The notes under the pieces were generated by a model. That model did no database searches, was not told the DNA's origin, and saw nothing but the letters and a program-made list of their open reading frames with translations. The position numbers and the translations under genes are program-made. This document shows positions 34,542-45,173 of a stretch of DNA of 54,294 nt, in pieces. Source of the stretch: Clostridiales bacterium DTU089 (GTDB lineage Bacteria > Bacillota > Clostridia > Oscillospirales > Acutalibacteraceae); contig LFSB01000010.1 of assembly GCA_001513045.1 (NCBI GenBank), positions 127,791 to 182,084 of the forward strand. Reading direction: 5' to 3'. The stretch's first letter is position 1. Each line of letters begins with the position of its first letter.

Positions 34542-35798
34542 ATGGGGAAATTCATCGTCGAGGGCGGCAGGCGGCTGCGCGGAGAAATAAAGATTCAAGG
34601 CTCAAAAAACAGCGTTTTGCCGATATTGGCGGCGTGCGTTCTGGTAGACGGAGTCAGTGTGATACATAACTGCCCTCTGCTTTCGGATACGGATGTAACA
34701 ATAAAAATTCTTGAGCATCTTGGGTGCTCGGTTATGCGTGAGGGACACACGGTTACTGTGGACAGCACGGGAGTAAACGCCTTCGATATACCGGATACGC
34801 TCATGCGGGAAATGCGCTCCTCAGTGATATTTCTCGGCGCCATAATAGGCAGGAGCGGCAGAGCGGAGATATCCACGCCGGGCGGCTGTGAGATAGGGCT
34901 TCGTCCGATAGACCTGCACATATCATCAATAAAAAAGTTCGGTGTTGAGATAGCCGAGGAGCACGGCAGACTCGAATGCTCTGTTCCTGATGCACTCAGG
35001 GGCACAGAAATAACACTGGCGTTTCCGAGCGTTGGAGCTACGGAGAACATAATGCTCACCGCGGCAACCGCCCGCGGTACAACCACGATAATAAATGCGG
35101 CGAGAGAGCCGGAAATAAGCGACCTTGCGGATTTCCTCAACGGCTGCGGGGCAAGAATCCACGGCGGGGGCGAGGGGATAATAACCGTTGCCGGAGTAGA
35201 CTCCCTCTCCGGCACCGAGCATACGGTCATACCCGACCGCATAGCTGCCGCAACCTATATGTTTTCCGCGGCTATGACCCACGGAACGATAATTTTAAAG
35301 GATATAATACCCGCACACATCGGGCCGGTATTCCCCGTGCTTGAGGAAGCGGGCTGTGAAATCAACATAAAGGGGCGGGAGCTTGAGCTTACCGCTCCGC
35401 CGAGAATAAGGCGCATACATAAAATTTCAACCATGCCTTATCCGGGCTTTCCAACCGATATACAGGCGCCCATAATGGCGCTTACGGCGGTTGCCGACGG
35501 AACAAGCGTGATAATAGAGAACATATTCGAGAGCCGCTTTAAGCACGTTGCGGAGCTTATACGCATGGGTGCGGACATAAAAACCGAGGGCAGAATGGCT
35601 GTAATACAGGGTGTACCGTATCTGACCGGAGCATCGGTTGTTTCGCCGGATTTGCGGGGAGGGTCTGCGCTTGTGCTTGCGGGGCTCGCAGCAAAAGGAA
35701 TTACCGAGGTATCGGATATCCATCATATTGACAGGGGATATGAGTCATTCGAGGAAATACTGTGTGCGCTCGGTGCAAGCGTGAAAAGGAAAGCATAG
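34542..35798 (+). CDS. murA: UDP-N-acetylglucosamine 1-carboxyvinyltransferase
   Basis: A 418-residue EPSP-synthase-fold enzyme for the first committed step of peptidoglycan synthesis. IQGSKNSVLPILAA at the N-terminus holds the catalytic Lys/Asn; Cys116 in STPGGCEIGLRPIDLH is the fosfomycin-target cysteine, so the enzyme is predicted sensitive. FPTDIQAPIMAL and GGSALVLAGLAAKG close the domain. GAAGGAG precedes the ATG. Only one copy is in the window, though Firmicutes often have two. Confidence 0.96.
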   Translation: MGKFIVEGGRRLRGEIKIQGSKNSVLPILAACVLVDGVSVIHNCPLLSDTDVTIKILEHLGCSVMREGHTVTVDSTGVNAFDIPDTLMREMRSSVIFLGAIIGRSGRAEISTPGGCEIGLRPIDLHISSIKKFGVEIAEEHGRLECSVPDALRGTEITLAFPSVGATENIMLTAATARGTTTIINAAREPEISDLADFLNGCGARIHGGGEGIITVAGVDSLSGTEHTVIPDRIAAATYMFSAAMTHGTIILKDIIPAHIGPVFPVLEEAGCEINIKGRELELTAPPRIRRIHKISTMPYPGFPTDIQAPIMALTAVADGTSVIIENIFESRFKHVAELIRMGADIKTEGRMAVIQGVPYLTGASVVSPDLRGGSALVLAGLAAKGITEVSDIHHIDRGYESFEEILCALGASVKRKA

Positions 35799-35824
35799 CA
35801 CATCCTCTGAAGGGAATGAAAAAA

Positions 35825-36724
35825 ATGTCGGGAAATCAAAGAGTATACACAAGACCGGACGGAGAGCCTATGTCGGGCGACGAGAGGCGCAGAGCGCGGG
35901 CGCTCTATCTTCGCCGCAAGCGAAAAAGGCGGCAGATAATCATATATACCGTTCTGCTCGTGGCGTTTGCCGGAGTGGGGATAGCGCTGTCGCTGACCGT
36001 GTTTTTCCACATAGATAAGGTTCAGATAGAAAATTCGGCCATTTATACAGATGAGGAGATAACGGCGGCTGCGAAAATAGAAATGGGCAAGAATCTGTTT
36101 TTATTTGATTCGGAGATGGCTGTAAGTAATGTTCAGACGACTCTGCCGTATATAGGAAAGCTTACGGTTAAGAGGCGCTTGCCGGGTACGCTCGTGCTCA
36201 TTGTCGAGGAGACCGCGGAGCGTGCGGCAATACCGTTTAACGATGCCTACGCTCTCATAAATGAGGACGGGAAGGTGCTGAGCACCTCCTCGATAACTCC
36301 GGCGGACAACAGCGCTGTGATAAATGATGTCGAAATACTGGAGGCGACTCCCGGCAAAACCATTGTTCTGAGTCAGGAGGAGGCTCTTGAGAGCATAAAA
36401 AGCATTCTGAAGGCGCTCGATGAGTACTCGTTTGACGGAATTACGGAGATGTGTGTGTCGGACAGTCTTTCACTGCGTCTGGTTTATGATAACCGTCTGA
36501 CACTCAGACTCGGGCCTGCCGCCGATATGCAGCGCAAGCTCCGGCTTGCAGCCGAGTGTATAGAAAAGGAAAATCAAAGGAATCCCCAGCTCAGAGGAGT
36601 TATAAATCTTACAATAGACGGCAGAGCGTATGTCGGTCCGGAGGAAACAACCGTTAATACCGCAGAGAGCACAACCGCAAGTCCGGAGCAGCAGATTACA
36701 TCAACAACAGTACCCGCGGCGTAA
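35825..36724 (+). CDS. ftsQ: Cell division protein FtsQ/DivIB
   Basis: A 299-residue bitopic protein: a very basic cytoplasmic N-terminus (RRRARALYLRRKRKRR), one membrane helix (about 36-57), a POTRA domain starting FHIDKVQIENSAIYTDEEI and a beta domain with LPGTLVLIVEE. The final 30 residues are a Thr/Ser-rich tail (STTASPEQQITSTTVP). It connects the FtsL/FtsB pair with the septal synthase. The ATG at 35825 is best spaced from AAGGG (35810-35814); the upstream in-frame GTG at 35762 lies inside murA. It is the last gene before the ftsZ promoter. Confidence 0.88.
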   Translation: MSGNQRVYTRPDGEPMSGDERRRARALYLRRKRKRRQIIIYTVLLVAFAGVGIALSLTVFFHIDKVQIENSAIYTDEEITAAAKIEMGKNLFLFDSEMAVSNVQTTLPYIGKLTVKRRLPGTLVLIVEETAERAAIPFNDAYALINEDGKVLSTSSITPADNSAVINDVEILEATPGKTIVLSQEEALESIKSILKALDEYSFDGITEMCVSDSLSLRLVYDNRLTLRLGPAADMQRKLRLAAECIEKENQRNPQLRGVINLTIDGRAYVGPEETTVNTAESTTASPEQQITSTTVPAA

Positions 36725-36801
36725 TTAGTGTCGAAAAGCCAAAGAGAAATCGGATAAAATACAAAAAAATGAAAATTTTCGCATTCTTTTTATTATTTTT
36801 A

Positions 36802-36830
36802 TTGAAATCCGCGGAAAAGCATGTTATTAT
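36802..36830 (+). promoter_or_regulatory. Promoter of ftsZ
   Basis: TTGAAA (36802-36807), exact 17-bp spacer, TATTAT (36825-36830) in an AT-rich stretch, so ftsZ can be transcribed independently of the upstream cluster. Confidence 0.7.
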
Positions 36831-36891
36831 AGGTTGTAATTAAGATTAAATACGTATGTTTATATTTTCATGATGATATGGAGGATGTAAA

Positions 36892-37980
36892 ATGGCATTC
36901 GAGATTGCAAACGATGAGGTCGTAACCAGCATAAAGGTTATAGGCGTGGGCGGCGGCGGCGGAAACGCTGTTAACCGTATGGTGCGTTCGGGAGTAAACG
37001 GCGTTGAGTACATAGCAGTTAACACCGATAAGCACGTGCTCAACTATTCCGAGGCTACCCATAAAATTCAGATAGGCGAGAAGGTCACCGGCGGCAGAGG
37101 CGCAGGTGCGCATCCCGAGGTAGGCCAGAAGGCAGCCGAGGAGAGCCATGAGGCGATTGCCGAGGCACTCAGCGGTGCGAATATGGTGTTTATTACTGCG
37201 GGTATGGGCGGCGGAACCGGAACCGGTGCAGCCCCCGAAATCGCAGCAATGGCAAAGGAAAAGGGTATACTTACTGTCGGCATTGTCACCAAGCCCTTCG
37301 TCTTTGAGGGAAAGGTCAGAATGAATCAGGCTGAGTCGGGCATTGCAGAGCTCGCACAGCATGTTGACAGCCTTATTGTTATCCCCAATGAGCGTCTTAA
37401 ACTCGTTTCCGACCAGAAAATCACCCTTCAGAATGCCTTCGATAAGGCTGATGATGTTCTCCGTCAGGGCGTAAAGAGCATATCCGAGCTTATCACCATC
37501 CCTGGCTTTATAAACCTTGACTTTGCCGATGTTACGGCAGTTATGAAGGACGCCGGCTATGCTCACATGGGTGTCGGCCGTGCAACAGGTAAGGATAAAG
37601 CTGAGGCTGCCGCAAAGGACGCTATCAACAGCCCGCTGCTTGAGACCACCATTCAGGGAGCAAAGGGTGTTATCATAAGCATCTCCTCGTCCTCGGATAT
37701 AACCCTCGAAGAGGTCGATGCCGCTGCGCAGATAGTTCACGATGCAGCCGACAAGGACGCGAACATCATCTTCGGTGTATCCTTTGATGAGAGCCTTGAT
37801 GACGAGATGGTTATAACCGTTATCGCCACAGGCTTCGGCACAGAGCTTAACGGCACCGCCAAGAAGCCCCCGAAGTCAGAGAACGTTGAAGCTGATTCCT
37901 CTGCTGATATCAACAGCGGTTACGGCAATGACGATGATGACCTTACGGACATACTTGACCTGTTTAAGGGCAGGAAATAA
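36892..37980 (+). CDS. ftsZ: Cell division GTPase FtsZ
   Basis: A 362-residue tubulin homologue. GTP-binding is shown by the tubulin signature GGGTGTGAA (106-114) and by [13 protein letters not shown] near the start; the T7 catalytic loop [15 protein letters not shown] carries the activating Asp. A short acidic linker leads to a C-terminal [13 protein letters not shown] peptide, the binding site for FtsZ partners. It forms the Z-ring. Codon use is biased as in a highly expressed gene. ftsA is not adjacent. A strong terminator follows. Confidence 0.98.
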   Translation: MAFEIANDEVVTSIKVIGVGGGGGNAVNRMVRSGVNGVEYIAVNTDKHVLNYSEATHKIQIGEKVTGGRGAGAHPEVGQKAAEESHEAIAEALSGANMVFITAGMGGGTGTGAAPEIAAMAKEKGILTVGIVTKPFVFEGKVRMNQAESGIAELAQHVDSLIVIPNERLKLVSDQKITLQNAFDKADDVLRQGVKSISELITIPGFINLDFADVTAVMKDAGYAHMGVGRATGKDKAEAAAKDAINSPLLETTIQGAKGVIISISSSSDITLEEVDAAAQIVHDAADKDANIIFGVSFDESLDDEMVITVIATGFGTELNGTAKKPPKSENVEADSSADINSGYGNDDDDLTDILDLFKGRK

Positions 37981-37997
37981 ACACAAGAAACAATAAT

Positions 37998-38034
37998 AAA
38001 GGCTGCCGCACAGATGATGCGGCAGCCTTTTTTT
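37998..38034. terminator. Bidirectional terminator after ftsZ
   Basis: Perfect 13-bp stem AAAGGCTGCCGCA (37998-38010) with TGCGGCAGCCTTT (38018-38030), followed by T residues; serves both ftsZ and the reverse-strand genes ending at 38039. Confidence 0.92.
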
Positions 38035-38038
38035 GCGC

Positions 38039-38584
38039 TCACAGGCGGAGTGTTTCGTCGCTTTTTATGCCGCACAGCAGAAGCACCGAGGCGCTCGCAA
38101 GCAGCGGATAGGCGTCAAACTCTCCGGTGAATTCCGCTTTTATTTCACACGGAAGAATGTCGCTGCCGTCGAGAGCCGTCAGAGTGCGCTGGACGCTTAC
38201 GGATATGCTCTCGCCGTTTACGCTTGATATGCTTACACTGTCCCGTGGGGAGCTTCCGCAGACTATTGCCGGAACCTGCAAAAAAGCAAGCTTTTTCATG
38301 GTCAGCGCATCATCCGCGCGCGCGATACACACAAGCGCATTCTGAGCGCCTATCGCCGGCAGTGAGGAGGTTTGCTCGGCCTTGAATATAAACACGCCCT
38401 CGCTTGCGTTGAGTGAACGCAGGGTGTCTGTTTCATATATAAGAAAGCGGACGCCGGAGCGTGAGTTTTCGGTGACGCTGCCGTCACAGATATGAACAGC
38501 TCCTCCGAGTCCGAAAAGGACGGGGAGGAGCCTGCGTGAGATTGATTTATCTTCGTTTTTGCCGTATATAAAAATCTTTGTCAT
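38039..38584 (-). CDS. Unrecognised protein, conserved-looking, end of the hom operon
   Basis: A 181-residue protein that I do not recognise. It starts MTKIFIYGKNEDKSI, is mostly alternating hydrophobic strands and small residues, has scattered Cys (AVHICDG, NALVCIARAD, PAIVCGSS), and has no signal peptide or clear membrane helix. The pattern suggests a cytoplasmic alpha/beta fold, possibly nucleotide-like in its first strand (FIYGKN), but no catalytic motif is evident. The ATG at 38584 has only a weak GGGACGG upstream; the frame is open to a GTG at 38635. It follows the zinc-ribbon gene by about 50 nt and is last before the terminator. Confidence 0.6.
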   Translation of the reverse strand: MTKIFIYGKNEDKSISRRLLPVLFGLGGAVHICDGSVTENSRSGVRFLIYETDTLRSLNASEGVFIFKAEQTSSLPAIGAQNALVCIARADDALTMKKLAFLQVPAIVCGSSPRDSVSISSVNGESISVSVQRTLTALDGSDILPCEIKAEFTGEFDAYPLLASASVLLLCGIKSDETLRL

Positions 38585-38638
38585 AGCGCACACCGTCCCG
38601 TGATTAGTATGGGAAGATGTTCGCAAAAAATACACGGT

Positions 38639-39382
38639 TCAGACGTTGGCTTCGTTTTCTTTTTTCAGCTCGTCCGCGAGCTGCTTTTTGCAGCCGATTC
38701 CCACAATAATGTTCAGAACAACATTCAGCATAAACAACGCGATTCCGACAAATATTCCGTATGAGATGCTGCCGGTAAAAAGTCCGAGCTGACCTACAAT
38801 CGGTATGGATTTAAAAACGCAGAACAGTATTCCGGCGGCCGCAAAGCACACAGCGGCAAGCGCGGAAAGCACGGCATTGCTGCGGGTTTTCATGCGAGGG
38901 GCGTTTATAAGCACAAAAACGAAGTTCAAAACTCCGAACACCACCGCCAGATACAGCAGAACAACACAAATCATCATCAGAAGCACGGCGGAGCCGATTA
39001 TTTCAGACGAGAAAAGCTTTACGGCGGCGCCTATATCTATCGCGGTTATCATTTTAAGCGTTATGTTGAGCAGACTTATTGTTTGCGCCGGACGCTCAAT
39101 AAAGGGTGCGGAAAAGCTGCCGGTTGCAAGCGGCAAAATCAGCGCAATAAGCGGCAAAAATGTGCATACAAACCGTACAATTCGGAGCTTCCTGCCGAAA
39201 AGAGCGCTTTTGAAATGGGACCATGTGATACCGAATTTTTTCAATGCCAGCTCGGCTTTCTCAGAGTCCTCGTCAAGGCGATTTTCCCAGTTGTAGTTAG
39301 GGATATTTATTCCGCATTTCGGACATTCAGCCTTGACATCCCAGGGCTTGAGCTTGTATTGACAGTTAGGACATTCAGCCAT
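38639..39382 (-). CDS. Zinc-ribbon membrane protein
   Basis: A 247-residue protein. Two CxxC pairs (CPNCQY and CPKCGI, residues 4-25) form a zinc ribbon, then a soluble stretch to about 66 and four or five membrane helices (about 70-90, 107-125, 132-160, 176-196, 210-235) with a basic end KKQLADELKKEN. Such proteins are widespread and mostly uncharacterised. GGGGG lies upstream of the ATG, 15 nt after the GH4 gene, so it is within the same operon. No function can be assigned. Confidence 0.75.
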   Translation of the reverse strand: MAECPNCQYKLKPWDVKAECPKCGINIPNYNWENRLDEDSEKAELALKKFGITWSHFKSALFGRKLRIVRFVCTFLPLIALILPLATGSFSAPFIERPAQTISLLNITLKMITAIDIGAAVKLFSSEIIGSAVLLMMICVVLLYLAVVFGVLNFVFVLINAPRMKTRSNAVLSALAAVCFAAAGILFCVFKSIPIVGQLGLFTGSISYGIFVGIALFMLNVVLNIIVGIGCKKQLADELKKENEANV

Positions 39383-39397
39383 TGTGTTAAAGCCCCC

Positions 39398-40897
39398 TTA
39401 CTTTTTAAGGTTTCCCTTGTCTGCAGCGTCGGCGTTGGCTGTGGCGGCAGCCTTGTCACGTGCCATTTCCTCCACGGTCTTTGTGTGAAGTCTTGCAGCT
39501 CCGGCATAGTCGCTGCGTGTGGGAATCACATTTCCGCGCGCAAAATACGCCTTTGCGTCGCGTATGGCGTCGGAGTACTGCGGAAGCCATTGTTCACCGG
39601 CTATCAGCATCTCGTCAACCATCTGTGAGATTTCCGGAGTGTTGCATACCGCCCCGGTGAGCGGGTCAAGCATAGCCGCCTGCTTGAGAAGCTTTACATC
39701 GCCGTGTACGGCAGCCTCAACTGAAAGGCGCTGTACCCATACACTCTGCGAGCATACTGCGGCGCAACCGAGCGGAAGCTCTCCTACCCTTGCAACGGAA
39801 ACGCCGTTTCCGTCAACATAGCAGGGGACTTCGACTATGCAGTCGTCCGGCAGGTTTGTGATTGAACCGTTATTGACGACATTGAAGCAGCCTCTGTAAC
39901 GTCTGCCGGTTTCAAGACCCTCTATTATGTATGAGCCGTGCTCCGAGCTTCTTTGCTCTGGGATATATTTTTTCGGCTCGCCCTTCATCCAGTTCGGGAA
40001 GTCGGTTTCAAACCAGTTTCTGCCCTCAACGCAGACGCGGAGATATCCTCCGGTTTCGCCGAAATGCCATTCATCGAGGCTTATCCAGTTCTTTATGTCG
40101 TCCGGACGCTTACGGTACCACGCAAGATACTCGGAGAGATGTCCGTTTGACTCGGTTGAATAATATCCGAAGCGGCGCAGAATATCTATTCGTACCTTTT
40201 CGTGCTCTGCAAGGTCGGGCTTGGACTCATACGCCTTGAGAAGCTCGTCTGCTTCGATTTTTCTGCCCCTGTGCTTTATTGATATGTACCAGGTCTGATG
40301 GTTAATTCCGGCGCAGATAAAGTCAAGCTCGTTGTGAGGGATGCCGAGAGCATAGGCAATCTGATGCTCGCCGCCCTGCACTCCGTGGCAAAGCCCGAAG
40401 GTTCTTACCTTGCCGTATTTGTTCGCCGCCCATGTCATCATGGCGTTGGGGTTTGAATAGTTAAGAAGTATGGCGTCCGGCGCGGAAACCTCACGGATAT
40501 CCTTGCAGAATTCAAGCATCTGAGCTATACCGCGCTGACCGTACATTATACCGCCGATGCATATTGTATCGCCGACGCACTGGTCAACTCCGTACTTGAG
40601 AGGAATTTCAACGTCCGTAACGAAGCCTTCAAGGCAGCCGATGCGCGCACAGCAGATGATGTACTTTGCACCCTTGAGCGCTTCGCGGCGGTTGAGGGTC
40701 GAAAATATTTTTGTCTTTATACCGTTTTCATCGATATCCCGCTGGCAAAGCTCTGTGACCATACGAAGATTGTCGGGGTTTATGTCCGTAAACGCAAACT
40801 CAGTGTTGTCGCGGAACTCAGGCACTGTGAGAATGTCGGCAAGAAGACGGCGCGTAAAGCCGATGGAGCCTGCACCTATAAATGCTATCCTGAACAT
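39398..40897 (-). CDS. GH4 family alpha-glucosidase/alpha-galactosidase
   Basis: A 499-residue NAD- and metal-dependent glycosidase. IAFIGAGSIGFTRRL is the Rossmann opening; NYSNPNAMMTWA, GLCHGVQGGEHQIA and CAGINHQTWY hold the metal-binding Cys and His residues of the GH4 family. The CHGVQ variant is usual for MelA/LplD-like alpha-galactosidases and related alpha-glucuronidases or alpha-glucosidases, so the substrate is not settled. It would act in the cytoplasm on short imported oligosaccharides. The C-terminal Ala-rich tail is unusual. GGAGG precedes the ATG; it follows the broken arabinofuranosidase by 13 nt. Confidence 0.9.
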   Translation of the reverse strand: MFRIAFIGAGSIGFTRRLLADILTVPEFRDNTEFAFTDINPDNLRMVTELCQRDIDENGIKTKIFSTLNRREALKGAKYIICCARIGCLEGFVTDVEIPLKYGVDQCVGDTICIGGIMYGQRGIAQMLEFCKDIREVSAPDAILLNYSNPNAMMTWAANKYGKVRTFGLCHGVQGGEHQIAYALGIPHNELDFICAGINHQTWYISIKHRGRKIEADELLKAYESKPDLAEHEKVRIDILRRFGYYSTESNGHLSEYLAWYRKRPDDIKNWISLDEWHFGETGGYLRVCVEGRNWFETDFPNWMKGEPKKYIPEQRSSEHGSYIIEGLETGRRYRGCFNVVNNGSITNLPDDCIVEVPCYVDGNGVSVARVGELPLGCAAVCSQSVWVQRLSVEAAVHGDVKLLKQAAMLDPLTGAVCNTPEISQMVDEMLIAGEQWLPQYSDAIRDAKAYFARGNVIPTRSDYAGAARLHTKTVEEMARDKAAATANADAADKGNLKK

Positions 40898-40910
40898 TGT
40901 AAAACCTCCG

Positions 40911-42419
<1,509 letters not shown>

Positions 42420-42435
42420 TTACAAGTCTTGATTT

Positions 42436-43647
42436 TTATTCCTCGGGGATAAACGCCTTGTGGATGACATTCACGGCGCGGTCTGCGTCGGCGATGTCGA
42501 TAAGTACGGAAATCTTTATCTCACTTGTGGATATCATCTGAATATTGATGTCCGACTCATACAGAGCCTCAAACATCTTTGCCGCCGTTCCGGGGTGCGA
42601 TTCCATACCGGCGCCTACGACGGATATCTTTGCAACCTCGGTGTCGCAGATTATATCCTTGCCCTCAAGCTCGGTGAACGAGGAGCGCAGAGCTTCTATT
42701 GCGCTGTCCTTGTTTGCTTTGCCGACCGTAAAGGTTATGTCCTTTGTGTTGTCGCGGCCGACTGATTGAAGAATGATATCAACATTTATCTTCCTTGCGG
42801 CAAGGCGTGAGAAAATTTTGAATGCAATTCCTGGGATATCGGGAACACCTATTATTGAAAGACGGGCGACGTCCGTATCCTTTGTGACACCTCTGACAAG
42901 CATTTTTTCCATGGTTGCAACCTCCTTAACGATAGTTCCGGGAACTCTTTTGTAGCTTGAAAGAACCTCTAATTCGATTCCGTATTTTTTTGCCATTTCA
43001 ACCGAACGGTTGTTGAGCACCTGCGCGCCGAGTGTTGCAAGCTCAAGCATCTCGTCGTAGGTTATCTCCTGAAGCTTCTTCGCTCCGGGTATTTTACGCG
43101 GGTCGGCCGTGAACACGCCCTCAACATCGGTAAATATCTGGCATCTGTCTGCATGGAGAGCCGCCGCTATTGCCACGGCGCTTGTGTCCGAGCCGCCTCT
43201 GCCGAGTGTTGTCAGGTCGTCGTATTTGTTGAGCCCCTGGAATCCGGCAACAACAACAATATTGCGTCTGCCGATTTCGGCACGAAGTCTGTCTGCTTTT
43301 ATGCTTTTTATGCGCGCACTGCCGTAGGTTGAATCGGTCTGAAAGCCTGCCTGCCAGCCGAGCAGCGATATAACCGGAAATCCGAGACTTTCAATTGCCA
43401 TTGCAAGCAGAGCGACGGAAATCTGTTCGCCCGAGGTGAGCAGCATATCCATCTCTCGTGCAGAGGGCTTTGAGGATATCTCCGCGGCTTTTTCGATGAG
43501 GTCGTCGGTTGTGTCGCCCTGAGCGGAGACAACCACCACAACATCGTTCCCCTTTGAATAGGTTTCGGTGACGATGCCGGCGACATTCATCACTCTCTCG
43601 GCGTTTTTAACTGAGCTTCCGCCGAATTTCTGAACTATAAGACCCAA
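42436..43647 (-). CDS. lysC: Aspartate kinase
   Basis: A 403-residue kinase catalysing the first step of the aspartate family (Lys, Met, Thr). The N-terminal KFGGSSV, LLTSGEQISVALL, and GRGGSDTSAVA mark the catalytic domain (1 to about 250); two ACT domains follow (about 265-403), with ISVVGAGMESHPG and IQMISTSEIKISVLI, giving feedback control. The start is a TTG at 43647 with AGGAGGGA upstream. It follows hom by 15 nt, so flux from aspartate to homoserine is encoded as a unit. No lysine riboswitch is present. Confidence 0.96.
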   Translation of the reverse strand: MGLIVQKFGGSSVKNAERVMNVAGIVTETYSKGNDVVVVVSAQGDTTDDLIEKAAEISSKPSAREMDMLLTSGEQISVALLAMAIESLGFPVISLLGWQAGFQTDSTYGSARIKSIKADRLRAEIGRRNIVVVAGFQGLNKYDDLTTLGRGGSDTSAVAIAAALHADRCQIFTDVEGVFTADPRKIPGAKKLQEITYDEMLELATLGAQVLNNRSVEMAKKYGIELEVLSSYKRVPGTIVKEVATMEKMLVRGVTKDTDVARLSIIGVPDIPGIAFKIFSRLAARKINVDIILQSVGRDNTKDITFTVGKANKDSAIEALRSSFTELEGKDIICDTEVAKISVVGAGMESHPGTAAKMFEALYESDINIQMISTSEIKISVLIDIADADRAVNVIHKAFIPEE

Positions 43648-43662
43648 GAAAATCCCTCCTGA

Positions 43663-44901
43663 TTAATAATCTGTAACACGTATAACCGATGCCGGCTCAA
43701 GTCCGGCTATTGAAGCGAGCTTTTCGCGCAGCTCGCCCTCCTTGCCGCGCGGGGTGACAAAGGCGATTTCGTCGTCCGGTGCGCCCTCACGTGCGAGAGT
43801 CTCTATTTTCCCGAAAACAGCGGCGCATCTTCCGAGAAGCTTATCGGAGGCCTCGGAGAACGCCCTGACGTACAATGCTGTTTCATTTTCAAGATGGCTG
43901 ACAACATAGTCGGGTACGGCATCGCCCCAGCCGAAAACCTTTTTGCGTGCCGAATGCTTTGCGCAGTCGATGATGTCGGCAACCACGGCGCTTGCGGTGG
44001 GAAGCTTTCCCGCGCCTCTGCCGTAAAACACGACATCGCCTATTGCGTCGCCGCGTACGAGTATGGCATTGAAAACATCGTCAACACCGGCGAGCTGGCA
44101 GTGCTTTGAAACAAAAGCCGGGCTGACCATCGCATATATGTGGTTTTCATCTATCCTTTTAGTGCAGGCGATGAGCTTTATAACTCCGCCCCATGAACGG
44201 GCATATTCAACGTCTGCAAGCGTTATCGCCGTGATGCCTTCTGTATGTACGCTGTCTGGATAGACATGCTTGCCGAAGCACAGCGAAGCGAGTATGCATA
44301 TTTTGCGGCACGCATCGGTGCCCTCAACATCGGCTGCGGGATTCCTTTCGGCGTAGCCGTTTTCCTGAGCAAGCTTCAGAGCCGCCTCGAAGCTCATGCC
44401 GTCGGATATCATTTTTGTGAGTATAAAGTTTGTAGTGCCGTTAAGTATGCCGGCAACCTCTTCAATTTCGTTTGCCGCAAGGCACTGGCTTATGGGGCGG
44501 ATTATCGGTATACCTCCGCCGACGCTCGCTTCAAACAGAAAGTTTACGTTTTTCTTTTCAGCCAGAGCCAGAAGCTCTCTGCCCTTAACGGCGACAAGCT
44601 CCTTGTTTGAGGATACCACGCTCTTTCCCGCTTCGAGGCAGGAGGATACAAACTCGTAGGCGGGATGAAGTCCGCCCATGGTTTCAACGACAATACCGAC
44701 CTCCGGGTCGTTAATTATGATGTTGACATCATTTACGATTTTATCCTCGTAAGGGTCGCCCTTAAAATCTCTGATATCAAGAATATATTTCAGCTCGAGC
44801 TTGCTCTGCGTGCTTTTGGAAACGATGCTTTCATGGTTCTTCATGAAAAGCTCGGCAACTCCTGAGCCGACAACACCGTAACCCATTATTGCGACGTACA
44901 T
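43663..44901 (-). CDS. hom: Homoserine dehydrogenase
   Basis: A 412-residue NAD(P)H-dependent enzyme converting aspartate semialdehyde to homoserine. The nucleotide loop is IMGYGVVGSGVAEL near the start; GILNGTTNFILTKM and EGTDACRKICILASL carry the catalytic and substrate-binding residues; a C-terminal ACT domain (about 343-412) offers Thr feedback. The ATG at 44901 fits family length, with AAGGAAG upstream; the open frame runs to 44964 in the untranslated leader. It is first in the reverse operon and has an extended -10 promoter. Confidence 0.96.
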   Translation of the reverse strand: MYVAIMGYGVVGSGVAELFMKNHESIVSKSTQSKLELKYILDIRDFKGDPYEDKIVNDVNIIINDPEVGIVVETMGGLHPAYEFVSSCLEAGKSVVSSNKELVAVKGRELLALAEKKNVNFLFEASVGGGIPIIRPISQCLAANEIEEVAGILNGTTNFILTKMISDGMSFEAALKLAQENGYAERNPAADVEGTDACRKICILASLCFGKHVYPDSVHTEGITAITLADVEYARSWGGVIKLIACTKRIDENHIYAMVSPAFVSKHCQLAGVDDVFNAILVRGDAIGDVVFYGRGAGKLPTASAVVADIIDCAKHSARKKVFGWGDAVPDYVVSHLENETALYVRAFSEASDKLLGRCAAVFGKIETLAREGAPDDEIAFVTPRGKEGELREKLASIAGLEPASVIRVTDY

Positions 44902-44950
44902 AAATAATACTTCCTTTTCTTGCATTGTTATGTTTGAACCATACCGAGTT

Positions 44951-44979
44951 ATTTTACCATACATTAGTAATATAATAAA
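44951..44979 (-). promoter_or_regulatory. Extended -10 promoter of the hom operon
   Basis: On the reverse strand TAAAAT (44956-44951) is preceded by TG and one base, within TATGGTAAAATAAC. The -35 at 17 bp is only TTTATT, consistent with an extended -10 promoter. Confidence 0.55.
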
Positions 44980-45018
44980 GAGGAAAACAAAAAGTTTTTT
45001 ATTTTTTTATACTTTATA

Positions 45019-45047
45019 TTGTAATATGATAAAAAATAGTATAAAAT
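45019..45047 (+). promoter_or_regulatory. Promoter of ytvI
   Basis: TTGTAA (45019-45024), 17-bp spacer, TAAAAT (45042-45047) in very AT-rich DNA, leaving about 120 nt of leader. Confidence 0.5.
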
Positions 45048-45161
45048 AAAAAGGCATGAGGAAAAATCAAACATATTAAACAAAATCAAGCTTTTAAAAT
45101 TGAATGAATTAAAAAGGGGACTCTTTTTAATTTGACGGATTTTTCAATTTAAAGGAGAGGG

Positions 45162-45173
45162 ATGGTCAAATAA
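45162..45173 (+). other. Minimal in-frame micro-ORF (Met-Val-Lys-stop) abutting ytvI
   Basis: ATG GTC AAA TAA runs straight into the ytvI ATG at 45174 in the same frame. AAGGAGAGGG (45152-45161) is better placed for this first ATG than for ytvI, whose start is about 16 nt from the AAGGAG core. Confidence 0.4.
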
